64,000 nucleotides of DNA from Legionella taurinensis (lineage in GTDB: Bacteria > Pseudomonadota > Gammaproteobacteria > Legionellales > Legionellaceae): contig NZ_UGOZ01000001.1 in NCBI RefSeq assembly GCF_900452865.1, positions 62,001 to 126,000 of the forward strand, read 5' to 3'. Shown piece after piece: positions 26,415 to 34,421 of the stretch; position 1 is the first letter of the stretch; the number at the start of each line of letters is the position of its first letter. The notes below the pieces were generated by a model, which made no database searches, was not told the DNA's origin, and was given only the letters and a program-made list of their open reading frames with translations. The translations under genes and the position numbers were made by a program.

Positions 26415-27167
26415 TCAGTATTTGTAGGCGATATGCAGGGCAACAATGCCGCCGCTTAAATTGTGATAATGACAATCTTCAAAGCCCGCGGTTTCAATCA
26501 TGGTTTTTAATGTGTCCTGATCCGGATGCTGCCGGATGGATTCCGCCAGGTACTGGTAACTGGCGGCGTCTTCGGCAAACCACTGCCCCAGTTTTGGCAG
26601 TATGGCAAAGGAATACCAATCATAAATTGGTTTTAAGCCCGGCAGGGTGGGAGTGGAAAACTCCAGAATCATCACTTTGCCTCCCGGTTTGCAGGTTCTG
26701 AACATCGAACGCAGGGCTTCATTTTTATCCGTGACATTACGAAGCCCAAAGCCCATGACTATGCAATGAAAACTGTTGTCGGCAAAAGGCAGGTATTGGG
26801 CATTGGCCTGAACATAATGAATATTATCAAACAAACCCTCATCCAGCAGCCGATTGCGGCCGACGTCAATCATGGCGTCATTAATGTCAGCGAGAATGAC
26901 CTGCCCTTTTGGCCCTGCCTTTTTGCTGAGCAGGCGGGTTAAATCGCCGCTGCCGCCAGCCAAATCAAGTACAACCTGTCCTTCACGAACCTGGCTTAAT
27001 TCAATGGCGAAGCGTTTCCACACATGATGAATGCCAAGGGACATGAGGTCATTCATTAAATCGTAATTTTTAGCCACCGATTTGAACACCGCGCCGACTT
27101 TTTTTTCCTTTTCGTCCCAGGCTACAGACTGGAAGCCGAAATGCGTGGTTTTTTGCTCATGAGTCAT
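26415..27167 (-). CDS. ubiE: Ubiquinone/menaquinone C-methyltransferase UbiE
   Basis: A 250-residue SAM-dependent methyltransferase that methylates C2 of the ubiquinone ring. Signature blocks are [22 protein letters not shown], the SAM loop [35 protein letters not shown] and LEFSTPTLP near the C-terminus. The ATG at 27167 ([12 protein letters not shown]) fits the family N-terminus, and GAAGGG lies upstream. It is the first gene of ubiE-ubiJ-ubiB-tatA-tatB and diverges from the PAS-GGDEF gene. Confidence 0.96.
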   Translation of the reverse strand: MTHEQKTTHFGFQSVAWDEKEKKVGAVFKSVAKNYDLMNDLMSLGIHHVWKRFAIELSQVREGQVVLDLAGGSGDLTRLLSKKAGPKGQVILADINDAMIDVGRNRLLDEGLFDNIHYVQANAQYLPFADNSFHCIVMGFGLRNVTDKNEALRSMFRTCKPGGKVMILEFSTPTLPGLKPIYDWYSFAILPKLGQWFAEDAASYQYLAESIRQHPDQDTLKTMIETAGFEDCHYHNLSGGIVALHIAYKY

Positions 27168-27303
27168 CAGAAGCCCTTCGATTAAACAAAGAAACAAGTT
27201 TACCGTAAATTGGTGTTAACTTCATGTGCCTGTTACGTGAACACCCCGTTTTTAAAAAAATTGTGTAAACTAAATAGGATAGGTCTGTAAAACGGTTAGT
27301 TAG

Positions 27304-27360
27304 AGGCTGCAGAATAAGCCTAAGGCATTGGAATGAGGCTTTACCGTTTTTTTTAAGCCT
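27304..27360 (+). promoter_or_regulatory. Attenuator-like leader with alternative hairpins and a short ORF
   Basis: Four alternating complementary segments lie before the cyclase gene: AGGCT (27304-27308), AAGCCT (27316-27321), AGGCTT (27336-27341) and AAGCCT (27355-27360). Segments 1-2 and 3-4 can pair, or 2-3 can pair instead. Eight T residues (27347-27354) follow segment 3. A 7-codon ORF, MRLYRFF (27333-27356), with AAGG seven bases upstream, covers segment 3. Each stem is only 5-6 bp, so this is a hypothesis. Confidence 0.4.
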
Positions 27361-27379
27361 TTCACTGCGAGGAAAATGA

Positions 27380-29422
27380 ATGGACTTTCCAGGCGTTGCC
27401 AAGTCACAGCTTGAAGACAGATTAATCAGCGAGTCCTATAAAGATTTTTATTTTATTATTCTAGCGGATTTTTTTGCCGTTATTTTATACTCCCTGATCC
27501 TGGGGCATGTCATCACAAGCCCCTGGTTGCTCTTTGCCTGGGTTTTACTGATGATCATCGTCAATCATGGCCTGCGTGCCCTCATGGTTTTCTATTTTAA
27601 CCGCGAGGTGGCGCAGTCCGGCCTGAAGAGCACTGCATTCTGGAAAACCTATTTTGTGTTAAACAATACCCTGTCGGGTATTTTATGGGCCCTGGGAGGA
27701 CTGCTGTTTCTTTACGTTGACGATGCGCTTTACCGCATGGTGATTTTCGTTTACTTAACCGGTTTGTTAGGCGCCCCTCTGGCTAAATTACTGACCCATC
27801 TCGGCGCCTACCTGGGTTTTATGACGCCCATCGTAATGGTCATGCTTTTTTTATCCGTTTCAGTCATTCCCAGTTTTTCACTCATGCTCTTTTTGGCCGT
27901 TGTCCTCTACGTTGCGCTCATTATTTTTGCCTCAACCAGTGCCAATCAGTTTTTACTGAAATCAATCTACCTTGAACTCTACAGCTCCGCCCTGTTGCTG
28001 GATTTAAAACGCAGTGAAGAAAATTTCCGTAATACCATTGAAAATGCGCCCATAGGCATGGCGCTGGTGTCGCCCGAAGGGCACTGCATTCACGCCAACC
28101 GTACCCTTCAGGATATCTTGGGTTACAGCGATAAGGAGTTGAAAAATAAAAACCTTCTGGATATTACTTATCAGGATGATTTAGGCATGACCAAGGAATC
28201 GATGGTTAAAATCATGAACGGCGACATGCGCATTTCCCATCTTGAGAAACGCTTTATACGCAAAGACGGCAGTGTGATTTGGGCCATGGTAAGCCTGTCG
28301 TTGATTCGCGACGACAAAGGCGAGCCGCTCAATTTTATTCTGCAGATGAAAGATGTAAGCGATCGGATTCAAAATGAAGAAAAAATGCGGCTCCTTAATG
28401 AAAAAACGCTGGAAACCCTGAACGAATTGAAGCTGCTGGAACATGACGAAAGCCTTTTAAATAAACTTAACCGTTCCCTTCAGATCTGTATTTCTGTTGA
28501 GGAGGCCTATCCTCGAATTCGTCTGGTGGCAGAGGAATTATTTCCCGAACTGAGCGGCGGCCTGATGGTGTTTACTAAGGCCACGAATCAGCTGGAAACG
28601 GTCATTCAATGGGGCGATCAGGAGATATTAACGAAACAGTGCTTACCTTTGGATTGTTATGTTATCCGGGAAGCAGACATTATTGAGGTGGATGATCCTC
28701 AGAAGAGCATTCCCTGCAATCATTACATCAGCCTGCCCGGGGGCGGATCCATAGGGTTGCCATTAATTGTACAAAATGAATTAATCGGTGTGATTCACGT
28801 GTTTGCGCCTGATCAACGAAAATTAACTCAGCACCAGCGGGATATGGCGATTTCCTTTGGTAATATTGTAAAACTGGCGTTAGCTAACATTAATTTGCGA
28901 GCCTCACTCAATGAACTGTCCCTGCATGATCCGCTGACCAATTTATACAACCGCCGTTATTTAAACGATTTGTTATCCCGGGAATTGATTCGCCTTGCCC
29001 GTGAAAAAAGCACATTGTGTGTCGGCATGCTGGACCTTGATAATTTTAAAAAATTCAACGACACCTACAGTCATCTTGCGGGAGACGAGGTATTAAAATT
29101 AACCGGGCAATTGTTAAAGAAAAACTTCCGTGATACGGACATCGCTTTCCGTTTTGGAGGCGAGGAATTTGTGGTGGCTTTACTTAACACCACACTGGTG
29201 CAAGCGGCTAAAAAGCTGGATCAGTTCCGTGAGGTGTTGAAAGAAACGCCGATTGTGTATAAAAACCAGCAGTTGTCCAGCATTACCATTTCAATTGGTG
29301 TCGCTGAAGCGCCACGGCATGGGGCGACCATTGACGAAATCATCAAAGCCGCCGATCAGGCATTGTATGAAGCGAAACAAACCGGAAAAGATCGGGTTAA
29401 AGTCTATAAAAGTGATATTTAA
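27380..29422 (+). CDS. Membrane PAS-GAF-GGDEF diguanylate cyclase
   Basis: A 680-residue protein. Residues 1 to about 200 hold six hydrophobic spans (MASE-like). A PAS/PAC sensor follows at about 212-335 (IENAPIGMALVSPEG, FILQMKDVSDR), then a GAF-like region (about 365-505) and a GGDEF domain (about 515-680). The active loop is FGGEEF (593-597 for GGEEF), with the inhibitory-site RDTD five residues before it, so it should both make cyclic-di-GMP and be feedback-inhibited. LDNFKKFNDTYSH gives the metal site. GAGGA precedes the ATG. A leader with alternative hairpins lies upstream. The signal sensed is unknown. Confidence 0.92.
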   Translation: MDFPGVAKSQLEDRLISESYKDFYFIILADFFAVILYSLILGHVITSPWLLFAWVLLMIIVNHGLRALMVFYFNREVAQSGLKSTAFWKTYFVLNNTLSGILWALGGLLFLYVDDALYRMVIFVYLTGLLGAPLAKLLTHLGAYLGFMTPIVMVMLFLSVSVIPSFSLMLFLAVVLYVALIIFASTSANQFLLKSIYLELYSSALLLDLKRSEENFRNTIENAPIGMALVSPEGHCIHANRTLQDILGYSDKELKNKNLLDITYQDDLGMTKESMVKIMNGDMRISHLEKRFIRKDGSVIWAMVSLSLIRDDKGEPLNFILQMKDVSDRIQNEEKMRLLNEKTLETLNELKLLEHDESLLNKLNRSLQICISVEEAYPRIRLVAEELFPELSGGLMVFTKATNQLETVIQWGDQEILTKQCLPLDCYVIREADIIEVDDPQKSIPCNHYISLPGGGSIGLPLIVQNELIGVIHVFAPDQRKLTQHQRDMAISFGNIVKLALANINLRASLNELSLHDPLTNLYNRRYLNDLLSRELIRLAREKSTLCVGMLDLDNFKKFNDTYSHLAGDEVLKLTGQLLKKNFRDTDIAFRFGGEEFVVALLNTTLVQAAKKLDQFREVLKETPIVYKNQQLSSITISIGVAEAPRHGATIDEIIKAADQALYEAKQTGKDRVKVYKSDI

Positions 29423-29530
29423 TCCTTTGCTCAAGACCACTAATGGACCTGCAAGCCGGTAGGCGTGGTCTGAATTCAGCAAATTTGTTAAGCTCATTAT
29501 TCTGTCCCGCAATCACTTGAAGCGCAAACA

Positions 29531-30721
29531 ATGACACCCTTGATAAAGTGTGCTTTGGCACCTTTGCTCAGTCTGTTTATTTTTCTTCTCGGCACTGGTT
29601 TTGTTTCAACCCTGTTGATTTTAAAAATGACGCTGGCGCAGGCTTCAACCGGGTTTATGGGGGCCATAACCAGTGTGTTTTACATCGGTGTGGTGGCGGG
29701 TTCGCTTCGCACGGAACAGATGATTCTACGGTGGGGGTATCGCCATGCTTATGGGCTTTTTTCGCTCATTCTGGCCCTGTGCTGTCTATTGCACGGTTTT
29801 TTTTATGAGCCACTATTGTGGCTGATTTTGCGTTTTATTGCCGGTTTTGTGACGGCTGGTGTTTTTGTCGTCATAGAAAGCTGGCTGTTATCGGTGAGTT
29901 CGAGCCGCAACCGCGGTCAGATCATGGCCTGGTACATGATTGCGTTTTACAGTGCTCAGAGTGTGAGCCAGTTTATTCTCTGTCTTAAGGACACATCGCC
30001 TTTTTTTCTTTATGAGTTAGCGGCTCTGCTCAGTGTGATTTCGGTCATGCCCATCGCCTTTTTAGCCCGCAGTATTCCCAGGTTAACCTCGTCTTCGTCA
30101 GTACCCAGGATTGCGTTGTTGAAAGCCTCCATACCAGGATTGACCGGGGCGCTGGTTTCAGGGCTGATTATGGGTGTTATCTACGGCTTATTACCGGTTT
30201 ACCTCAGTGCATTGTCAGGCGGGGTGTCGTTGGTAGCGACCTACATGTTCGCGGTGATATTTGGCGGTATGTTGCTGCAGTATCCGTTAGGCAAATGGTC
30301 TGATCAGGGCGATCGGCGTCAGGTCCTTATGCGAGTTACCGTACTGACTATCCTGACCCTGCTGTGTTTGATCGGTTTTAAAGGCCCATCGGCCTGGCTG
30401 TTTAGTTTTATGATGCTTTTTGGCGGGCTTACCTTTGCACTCTATCCCATCAGTGTCAGTGACGCCTGTGATGCATTGGCCCCGGAGGACATTGTGGCAG
30501 CAACGCAAACCCTGCTGCTGGCCTACAGCGTAGGAGCCATGGCGGGGCCGGTTATTGCCTCATTTTTTATGCAGGAGCTGGGAAATCGTGGGCTATTCAT
30601 TTACTGCATCGTGGCTTGTGCAGCAACACTACCCATTTATGCGCAAAAAAGGGAACGGCTTCAATCGCGCGAGTTCATCAGGACAGGGCGTCTTCCGCTT
30701 GATTTAAAGAAGCCGGATTGA
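29531..30721 (+). CDS. MFS transporter, YcaD-like
   Basis: A 396-residue major facilitator with twelve hydrophobic spans. The loop 2-3 motif is degenerate (RTEQMILRWGYRHA), and FIAGFVTAGVFVVIESWLLS with SSRNRGQIMAWYM resembles YcaD/UMF-type permeases. The loop 8-9 motif is YPLGKWSDQGDRR. Substrate is unknown. The ATG at 29531 opens directly into the first span. The last 44 bases overlap the 3' end of the convergent DUF6969-like gene, and the C-terminal RTGRLPLDLKKPD tail is encoded in that overlap. Confidence 0.85.
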   Translation: MTPLIKCALAPLLSLFIFLLGTGFVSTLLILKMTLAQASTGFMGAITSVFYIGVVAGSLRTEQMILRWGYRHAYGLFSLILALCCLLHGFFYEPLLWLILRFIAGFVTAGVFVVIESWLLSVSSSRNRGQIMAWYMIAFYSAQSVSQFILCLKDTSPFFLYELAALLSVISVMPIAFLARSIPRLTSSSSVPRIALLKASIPGLTGALVSGLIMGVIYGLLPVYLSALSGGVSLVATYMFAVIFGGMLLQYPLGKWSDQGDRRQVLMRVTVLTILTLLCLIGFKGPSAWLFSFMMLFGGLTFALYPISVSDACDALAPEDIVAATQTLLLAYSVGAMAGPVIASFFMQELGNRGLFIYCIVACAATLPIYAQKRERLQSREFIRTGRLPLDLKKPD

Positions 30722-31418
30722 GCAGCCATTGAATCTGTGTATTAAGATCAATCTCTATTTGCGAGGGTTCTTCGATGTCTCTCGATTCGTAAGCATTTTC
30801 CTCAGGAAACGCGCTGCTAAATTCCCGCATCCGCTGTTGCCGCTGCTCATGCAGCCAGACAATTTGCGGTGAGAAAAGCCTTAGCATGCCCTGCACCCAG
30901 CGATCCAGTACCTGCCAGTATTCGCTGTCGTTAAGCGTCATTTTAAACCGTCGGATAAAACCGGCGACGTGGCGGGCATCGTAAATGATATCGGAAGAAA
31001 CCCAGCGGTTAACAGTAAACAGACGGATGGGTTGTCCGTAACAATTCATGGCAATGGCGACCAAATGGGTCATGGGATTGTCGATGTACTTATCCCAGTC
31101 AGGCAAGGCGGTGGGTTTAATCCGTGCCGGAATGCCTTTATACCTCAGAAAACAATGGAAATGACCGTGCTCCATGCTTTCAAAATTTTCACGATGGCAG
31201 TGGTAGAAATACTGCGCTCCCGTTTGATGATCAATGCGATCACCTTTGGGGTAATGATTCATGGATACGTGTTTACGCTTTTTCTCAAGGGTGTAGTGAA
31301 TGATATTCCTGCCCCTGGCTGTCGTCATCTGTTGCTGGGTTTCAAGCACCTGCCTTGCGGCACGCAGCAATTGGGATTGTTGAAAAGAACTTAAGCCTGG
31401 AAGAGAAAAATTTGGCAT
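30678..31418 (-). CDS. DUF6969-like conserved protein
   Basis: A 246-residue soluble protein with a histidine- and tyrosine-rich core: MNHYPKGDRIDHQTGAQYFY then HCHRENFESMEHGHFHCFLR near residues 53-92. I associate this with the DUF6969 group of proteobacterial proteins, whose function is unknown to me. The many His residues suggest metal binding, but no assigned site is known. The C-terminal 30 residues are acidic, and helices dominate the second half. It overlaps the MFS gene 3' to 3' by 44 bases, which suggests compact packing rather than co-function. Confidence 0.65.
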   Translation of the reverse strand: MPNFSLPGLSSFQQSQLLRAARQVLETQQQMTTARGRNIIHYTLEKKRKHVSMNHYPKGDRIDHQTGAQYFYHCHRENFESMEHGHFHCFLRYKGIPARIKPTALPDWDKYIDNPMTHLVAIAMNCYGQPIRLFTVNRWVSSDIIYDARHVAGFIRRFKMTLNDSEYWQVLDRWVQGMLRLFSPQIVWLHEQRQQRMREFSSAFPEENAYESRDIEEPSQIEIDLNTQIQWLLNPASLNQAEDALS

Positions 31419-31447
31419 GGGTCGTATCGTTTAAAAGGGAATAGGCA

Positions 31448-31478
31448 CAGGGAAACAGCCACCATGACTGTTTCCCTG
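31448..31478. terminator. Perfect 11-bp hairpin after the Cys-x-Gly gene
   Basis: CAGGGAAACAG (31448-31458) pairs with CTGTTTCCCTG (31468-31478) over a 9-base loop. It lies 7 bases beyond the stop of the minus-strand gene at 31486. The downstream run on that strand is only moderately T-rich. The same stem core recurs at 31884-31908. Confidence 0.6.
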
Positions 31479-31485
31479 ACTTGAA

Positions 31486-31716
31486 TCAACTGCCGCTGCA
31501 ACCACCACAGCCTTTGCAACCGCCGCAACCTTTGCAGCCGTTACAACCTTTGCAACCTTTGCAGCCTTTGCAACCATTACAGCCATGGCAGCCTTTACAA
31601 CCATTACAACCCGTTACTTGAGTGCCTGCAGTATCATTAGCATAGGCAGCAGGAGCGACCGTAGCAGCAGATAACGCAGTTAATAAAGCGGCAACAGCAA
31701 CAGTTGATTTTTTCAT
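31486..31716 (-). CDS. Secreted Cys-x-Gly repeat peptide (76 aa)
   Basis: The protein has a clear Sec signal peptide (MKKSTVAVAALLTALSAATV plus APAAYA, cleavage after Ala26) and a 50-residue mature part. That part contains 13 cysteines, one every third residue, as CxG units (CNGCKGCHGC and onward) where x is mostly Lys, Asn, Gly or His. It ends GGCSGS. No family is certain. Such spacing suggests metal binding (Cu, Zn), a disulfide-rich surface polymer, or a precursor for modification. No modification enzyme of the DUF692 or YcaO type is encoded nearby. The ATG at 31716 follows an AGGAAGACTTATC leader. It is followed by a hairpin shared with the next gene. Confidence 0.75.
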   Translation of the reverse strand: MKKSTVAVAALLTALSAATVAPAAYANDTAGTQVTGCNGCKGCHGCNGCKGCKGCKGCNGCKGCGGCKGCGGCSGS

Positions 31717-31883
31717 GATAAGTCTTCCTTGAAAGTAAGTTAAGAACATGAAGCCACTTAAAGAGTAGCAGAAAAAAAATAAATTTTCTTTCCTCCCCAA
31801 TAAAAAAATGCGACTGTTTTAAAGAGGTTATGGACAATGTGTTAAAAGTTAGCGAAGAGCGTTTCGAAAGAAATCAGAGGGCG

Positions 31884-31908
31884 GGGAAACAGCGGATGGC
31901 TGTTTCCC
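31884..31908. terminator. Hairpin after the small Gln/Asn-rich secreted gene
   Basis: GGGAAACAGC (31884-31893) pairs with GCTGTTTCCC (31899-31908) over a 5-base loop. It sits 15 bases beyond the stop of the minus-strand gene at 31923 and repeats the stem core of the hairpin at 31448-31478. Confidence 0.55.
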
Positions 31909-31922
31909 GATACCGGGTGGGA

Positions 31923-32198
31923 TTAAGACTGGGGAGCCTGATTGGCATTGCCAGAATTACTGGGATTCGTTGAACCGGTGTTATTGGTCGGTGCATTTTG
32001 TTGGCTGGGATTGGCTTGATTTTGAGTTGTATCCGTTGTTTGCTGCTGACTGGGTTGACTGGGATTCGCCGCATTGGCATCCGCGTAAGTCTGAGTTTGT
32101 GACGCATGCGATTGAGCGCTGGTTTCTGCATTAGCATTGGGTTGGGCAGATACAGCGGTTGCAGCGAAAGCGGCCAATAAAGCAATTACTTTTTTCAT
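31923..32198 (-). CDS. Small secreted Gln/Asn/Ser/Thr-rich protein (91 aa)
   Basis: A signal peptide (MKKVIALLAAFAATAVSA, cleavage after Ala18) leads a 73-residue mature part made almost only of Gln, Asn, Ser, Thr, Pro and Ala (for example PSQPSQQQTTDTTQNQ). There are no cysteines and no fold signature, so it is probably disordered in the periplasm or outside the cell. GGAGAG lies 3 bases before the ATG. It stands in tandem with the Cys-x-Gly peptide gene, about 200 bases apart. Both have a MKK-type signal, a low-complexity mature part and the same 3' hairpin, which suggests a duplicated expression module. Function unknown. Confidence 0.65.
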   Translation of the reverse strand: MKKVIALLAAFAATAVSAQPNANAETSAQSHASQTQTYADANAANPSQPSQQQTTDTTQNQANPSQQNAPTNNTGSTNPSNSGNANQAPQS

Positions 32199-32325
32199 GA
32201 TCTCTCCATCGATTTTTCATTGGGAATGCCTCTAACCGATACAGCACATCAAGAGGCAGACTCACTATAGCGGTTAATGGCTGAATTTGACAAGAGTTTC
32301 TTTTTTATCAAGCAATTAGTTAAGT

Positions 32326-32754
32326 TTACAACAGCAATTTGACGGCAAGAAGGTATTGGTTTTCATCGGGATAACTGGCGGTGCGTTGCGCCTGCCAGAG
32401 GCATTCAGCCAGTTTCTCAAGCAGCAGGTGTTCAACCGCCAGCCTATCCTGGTATTTGGTGAGTAATTGCTGATAAACCGCGACAATGCCTGCTGGACGA
32501 TTGGTGGCCAATTGATCACGGACTGCGAGATGAAGCCCCATGTGCAGAAAGGGATTTGTCTGGCCTAATTCGGGAAAATAAGCCTGTTCGTTTTCGGGGG
32601 TGGAATTTTCCAGCATGGTCTGGTATTCAGGGTGATCGGCAATGACATTGACTATCTGCTGTTCCACAGGAAGTAAAGGCTGGGCATGGCGGTACTTATG
32701 CCAGCTTGAATAAAACATCTGCCGGGTGTCTTTCACATTGTCGCCGTAGAACAT
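32326..32754 (-). CDS. DUF1841 family protein
   Basis: A 142-residue cytosolic protein matching the DUF1841 pattern. It begins MFYGDNVKDTRQMFYSSWHK, and continues with LEQQIVNVIADHPEY-like residues 31-44, NPFLHMGLHLAVRDQ near residue 67, and a C-terminal LLEKLAECLWQAQRT. The family is common in beta- and gammaproteobacteria and has no established biochemical role. It appears monocistronic. The 273 bases upstream hold a divergent promoter for the next gene and nothing else I recognise. Confidence 0.8.
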   Translation of the reverse strand: MFYGDNVKDTRQMFYSSWHKYRHAQPLLPVEQQIVNVIADHPEYQTMLENSTPENEQAYFPELGQTNPFLHMGLHLAVRDQLATNRPAGIVAVYQQLLTKYQDRLAVEHLLLEKLAECLWQAQRTASYPDENQYLLAVKLLL

Positions 32755-32828
32755 GGTTGCCTCGTTTTGCCAAAACGGTGAGTTTACTGCATTGAATCGT
32801 TAACAACAAACGCAATCTGCTGGAATTG

Positions 32829-32858
32829 TTGACAATCAAGCGCTGCGTGTGAGATAGT
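32829..32858 (+). promoter_or_regulatory. Sigma-70-type promoter with long leader
   Basis: Perfect TTGACA (32829-32834), an 18-base spacer and GATAGT (32853-32858). This leaves a leader of about 160 bases before the ATG at 33028. The leader holds a small inverted repeat, TGTGTC (32884-32889) and GACACA (32910-32915). Confidence 0.45.
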
Positions 32859-33027
32859 TTCGCCTGCGAGGTTGGACTTGCTATGTGTCATTCCACTGGG
32901 TCAATTGGCGACACACTGATTGGCCCTTTCTATTTTTCTGCGTATCCTCATCGTCATTGGTATCTTTATTCTTCAATTTAGCCGAATAATGTGATTATAT
33001 CGAGGTTTTCAATGGACGGAGATTCCC

Positions 33028-33717
33028 ATGCGATTTTTTACAGGCTTCTTTAACTCGGCTGTTTCTGGCCAGCAAACCGGCCGGTTTGTCAAACCGGACA
33101 GTGATTTTGATTATCAATCCAGCATACACATAAAAATCGTCAATCAACAGGTGGAGCGTTTCAGCAAAGCATTGGCCGATTTGCAGGCGGTTGATGCTCA
33201 TATCCTTGTTGGCACTGGGGCTGCCGTCTTTTCGTGGTTGACCTGCGGTTTTCTCCCCCTGGTGACGGTGGGAATGGTGGCCAGTGCTTACGCTGGTTAT
33301 TGCGCCCACTCTCGAAAAGAATATGCCAGTGATTACAAAGAAGCCCTTGAGGATTTGATTGCCGTTTATCAATGGGCGATGGGTAAAAACAGCGACAAGA
33401 TGTGGTACAAACTCGGCACCAGGGAACTTCAGAATCTCATTGTGACACTGGGCCCCTGGGTGAATACCGACACCATTCATACCTGGAGAAAGGAGGATAT
33501 GCAACCCTCAACGCTGGCTAAACTCACAACCAGCCGGCGCACTGACATTTCGGAAGAAACCGAGAGGCAATTGCTTCGTCTTGCAGAAGGTGTACACATG
33601 AATTCAGCCCAATTCCGTCTCTACGGTGAAGGAAGTGTGGATACATTGCTGAGCAGCATCAAGGACAATGCCATGGCAAAAATAACCGAACTGACTACGG
33701 GTCCTAAACAATCCTAG
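33028..33717 (+). CDS. Unassigned protein with a hydrophobic hairpin (229 aa)
   Basis: No family was recognised. A soluble N-terminal 55 residues is followed by a hydrophobic hairpin at about 59-92 (ILVGTGAAVFSWL, FLPLVTVGMVASAYAGY). A helical region (EYASDYKEALEDLIAVY) and a polar C-terminus ending TTGPKQS complete it. A two-span hairpin in a mostly soluble protein of unknown function is common among Legionella effectors, but there is no acidic tail here. GGAG lies upstream of the ATG. Its TAG is separated by one base from the convergent argO stop. Confidence 0.55.
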   Translation: MRFFTGFFNSAVSGQQTGRFVKPDSDFDYQSSIHIKIVNQQVERFSKALADLQAVDAHILVGTGAAVFSWLTCGFLPLVTVGMVASAYAGYCAHSRKEYASDYKEALEDLIAVYQWAMGKNSDKMWYKLGTRELQNLIVTLGPWVNTDTIHTWRKEDMQPSTLAKLTTSRRTDISEETERQLLRLAEGVHMNSAQFRLYGEGSVDTLLSSIKDNAMAKITELTTGPKQS

Positions 33718-33718
33718 A

Positions 33719-34327
33719 TTAAAACTGGCTTGCCGCCAGTTTAAGGCTTAAACAGATCATCAATAAACCGCTGCACAATTCCACGCGCCGCCACACGGCG
33801 GTGCGGGACAACACGTCGGAAAAATAATGGGTCGTGAATGTCAGTGAACTGAACCATAACAGGCTGGAGGTGGCCACTCCCAGTATGAAGGCTTTTTGAT
33901 GTTCGGGAAATTGGGCGCTGTTGGTACCGATAATGACTAAGGAATCAATAATGGCATGAGGATTAAGCAGGCTGAATCCTAAGGCAAGGAGAATGATCTG
34001 TAAGCGATTGCTGCCTTGCTTCTCGGGCAACTCGGATGTTGCCGATGGTGATTGAAATGCATTTTTTAACGCTTGACTGCCGTAATACATTAAAAAAGCC
34101 ACACCAAACCACGTCATTCCTACTTTGAGTTGCGGGTGCAATTCCAGGACATGGTATAAGCCTGCTACGCTGCCGCAGACTAAGATAAGGTCGCAACAGA
34201 AACACACCAGCGCAGATAAAACGGCATGGCGACGTTGTGCGCCCTGGCGAATTAAGAACACATTTTGAGGGCCCAGGGCCATGATCAGGGAGAGGCCGAG
34301 TACTAAACCATTAAAATAAACCAACAT
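33719..34327 (-). CDS. argO: LysE/ArgO-family amino acid exporter
   Basis: A 202-residue inner-membrane exporter with about six spans. It shows the family start GLSLIMALGPQNVFLIRQG and the central SLLNPHAIIDSLVIIG (LysE NPxAxxD motif). LysE/ArgO proteins export arginine and lysine to relieve excess or canavanine stress. It is divergent from an ArgP/LysG-type regulator, the arrangement seen for argO-argP and lysE-lysG. GAGGAGG precedes the ATG. Whether Arg or Lys is the main substrate cannot be read from the sequence. Confidence 0.88.
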   Translation of the reverse strand: MLVYFNGLVLGLSLIMALGPQNVFLIRQGAQRRHAVLSALVCFCCDLILVCGSVAGLYHVLELHPQLKVGMTWFGVAFLMYYGSQALKNAFQSPSATSELPEKQGSNRLQIILLALGFSLLNPHAIIDSLVIIGTNSAQFPEHQKAFILGVATSSLLWFSSLTFTTHYFSDVLSRTAVWRRVELCSGLLMICLSLKLAASQF

Positions 34328-34391
34328 GATTATTTCCTCCTCAAATTGCGAATCTAGGCATTATCCCTGAAAGCAGGCTATTATAGAAATT

Positions 34392-34407
34392 AATAATTTT
34401 GATTATT
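34392..34407. promoter_or_regulatory. Possible ArgP operator between argO and argP
   Basis: The inverted repeat AATAAT-TTTG-ATTATT lies in an AT-rich stretch in the 94-base divergent region. LysR-type regulators bind AT-rich dyads of this kind. The assignment is by position only. Confidence 0.35.
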
Positions 34408-34421
34408 GATAAATTTTGCTT

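Noticed and set aside
30678-30721. 44-base overlap of the MFS and DUF6969-like genes as evidence that one is spurious
   Set aside because: Both proteins show clear family-like sequence up to the overlap, so a genuine 3'-3' overlap is more likely.
31486-31716. CRISPR-like or tandem DNA repeat at the Cys-x-Gly region
   Set aside because: The 9-base periodicity follows from repeated codons of a signal-peptide-bearing ORF; there are no spacers.
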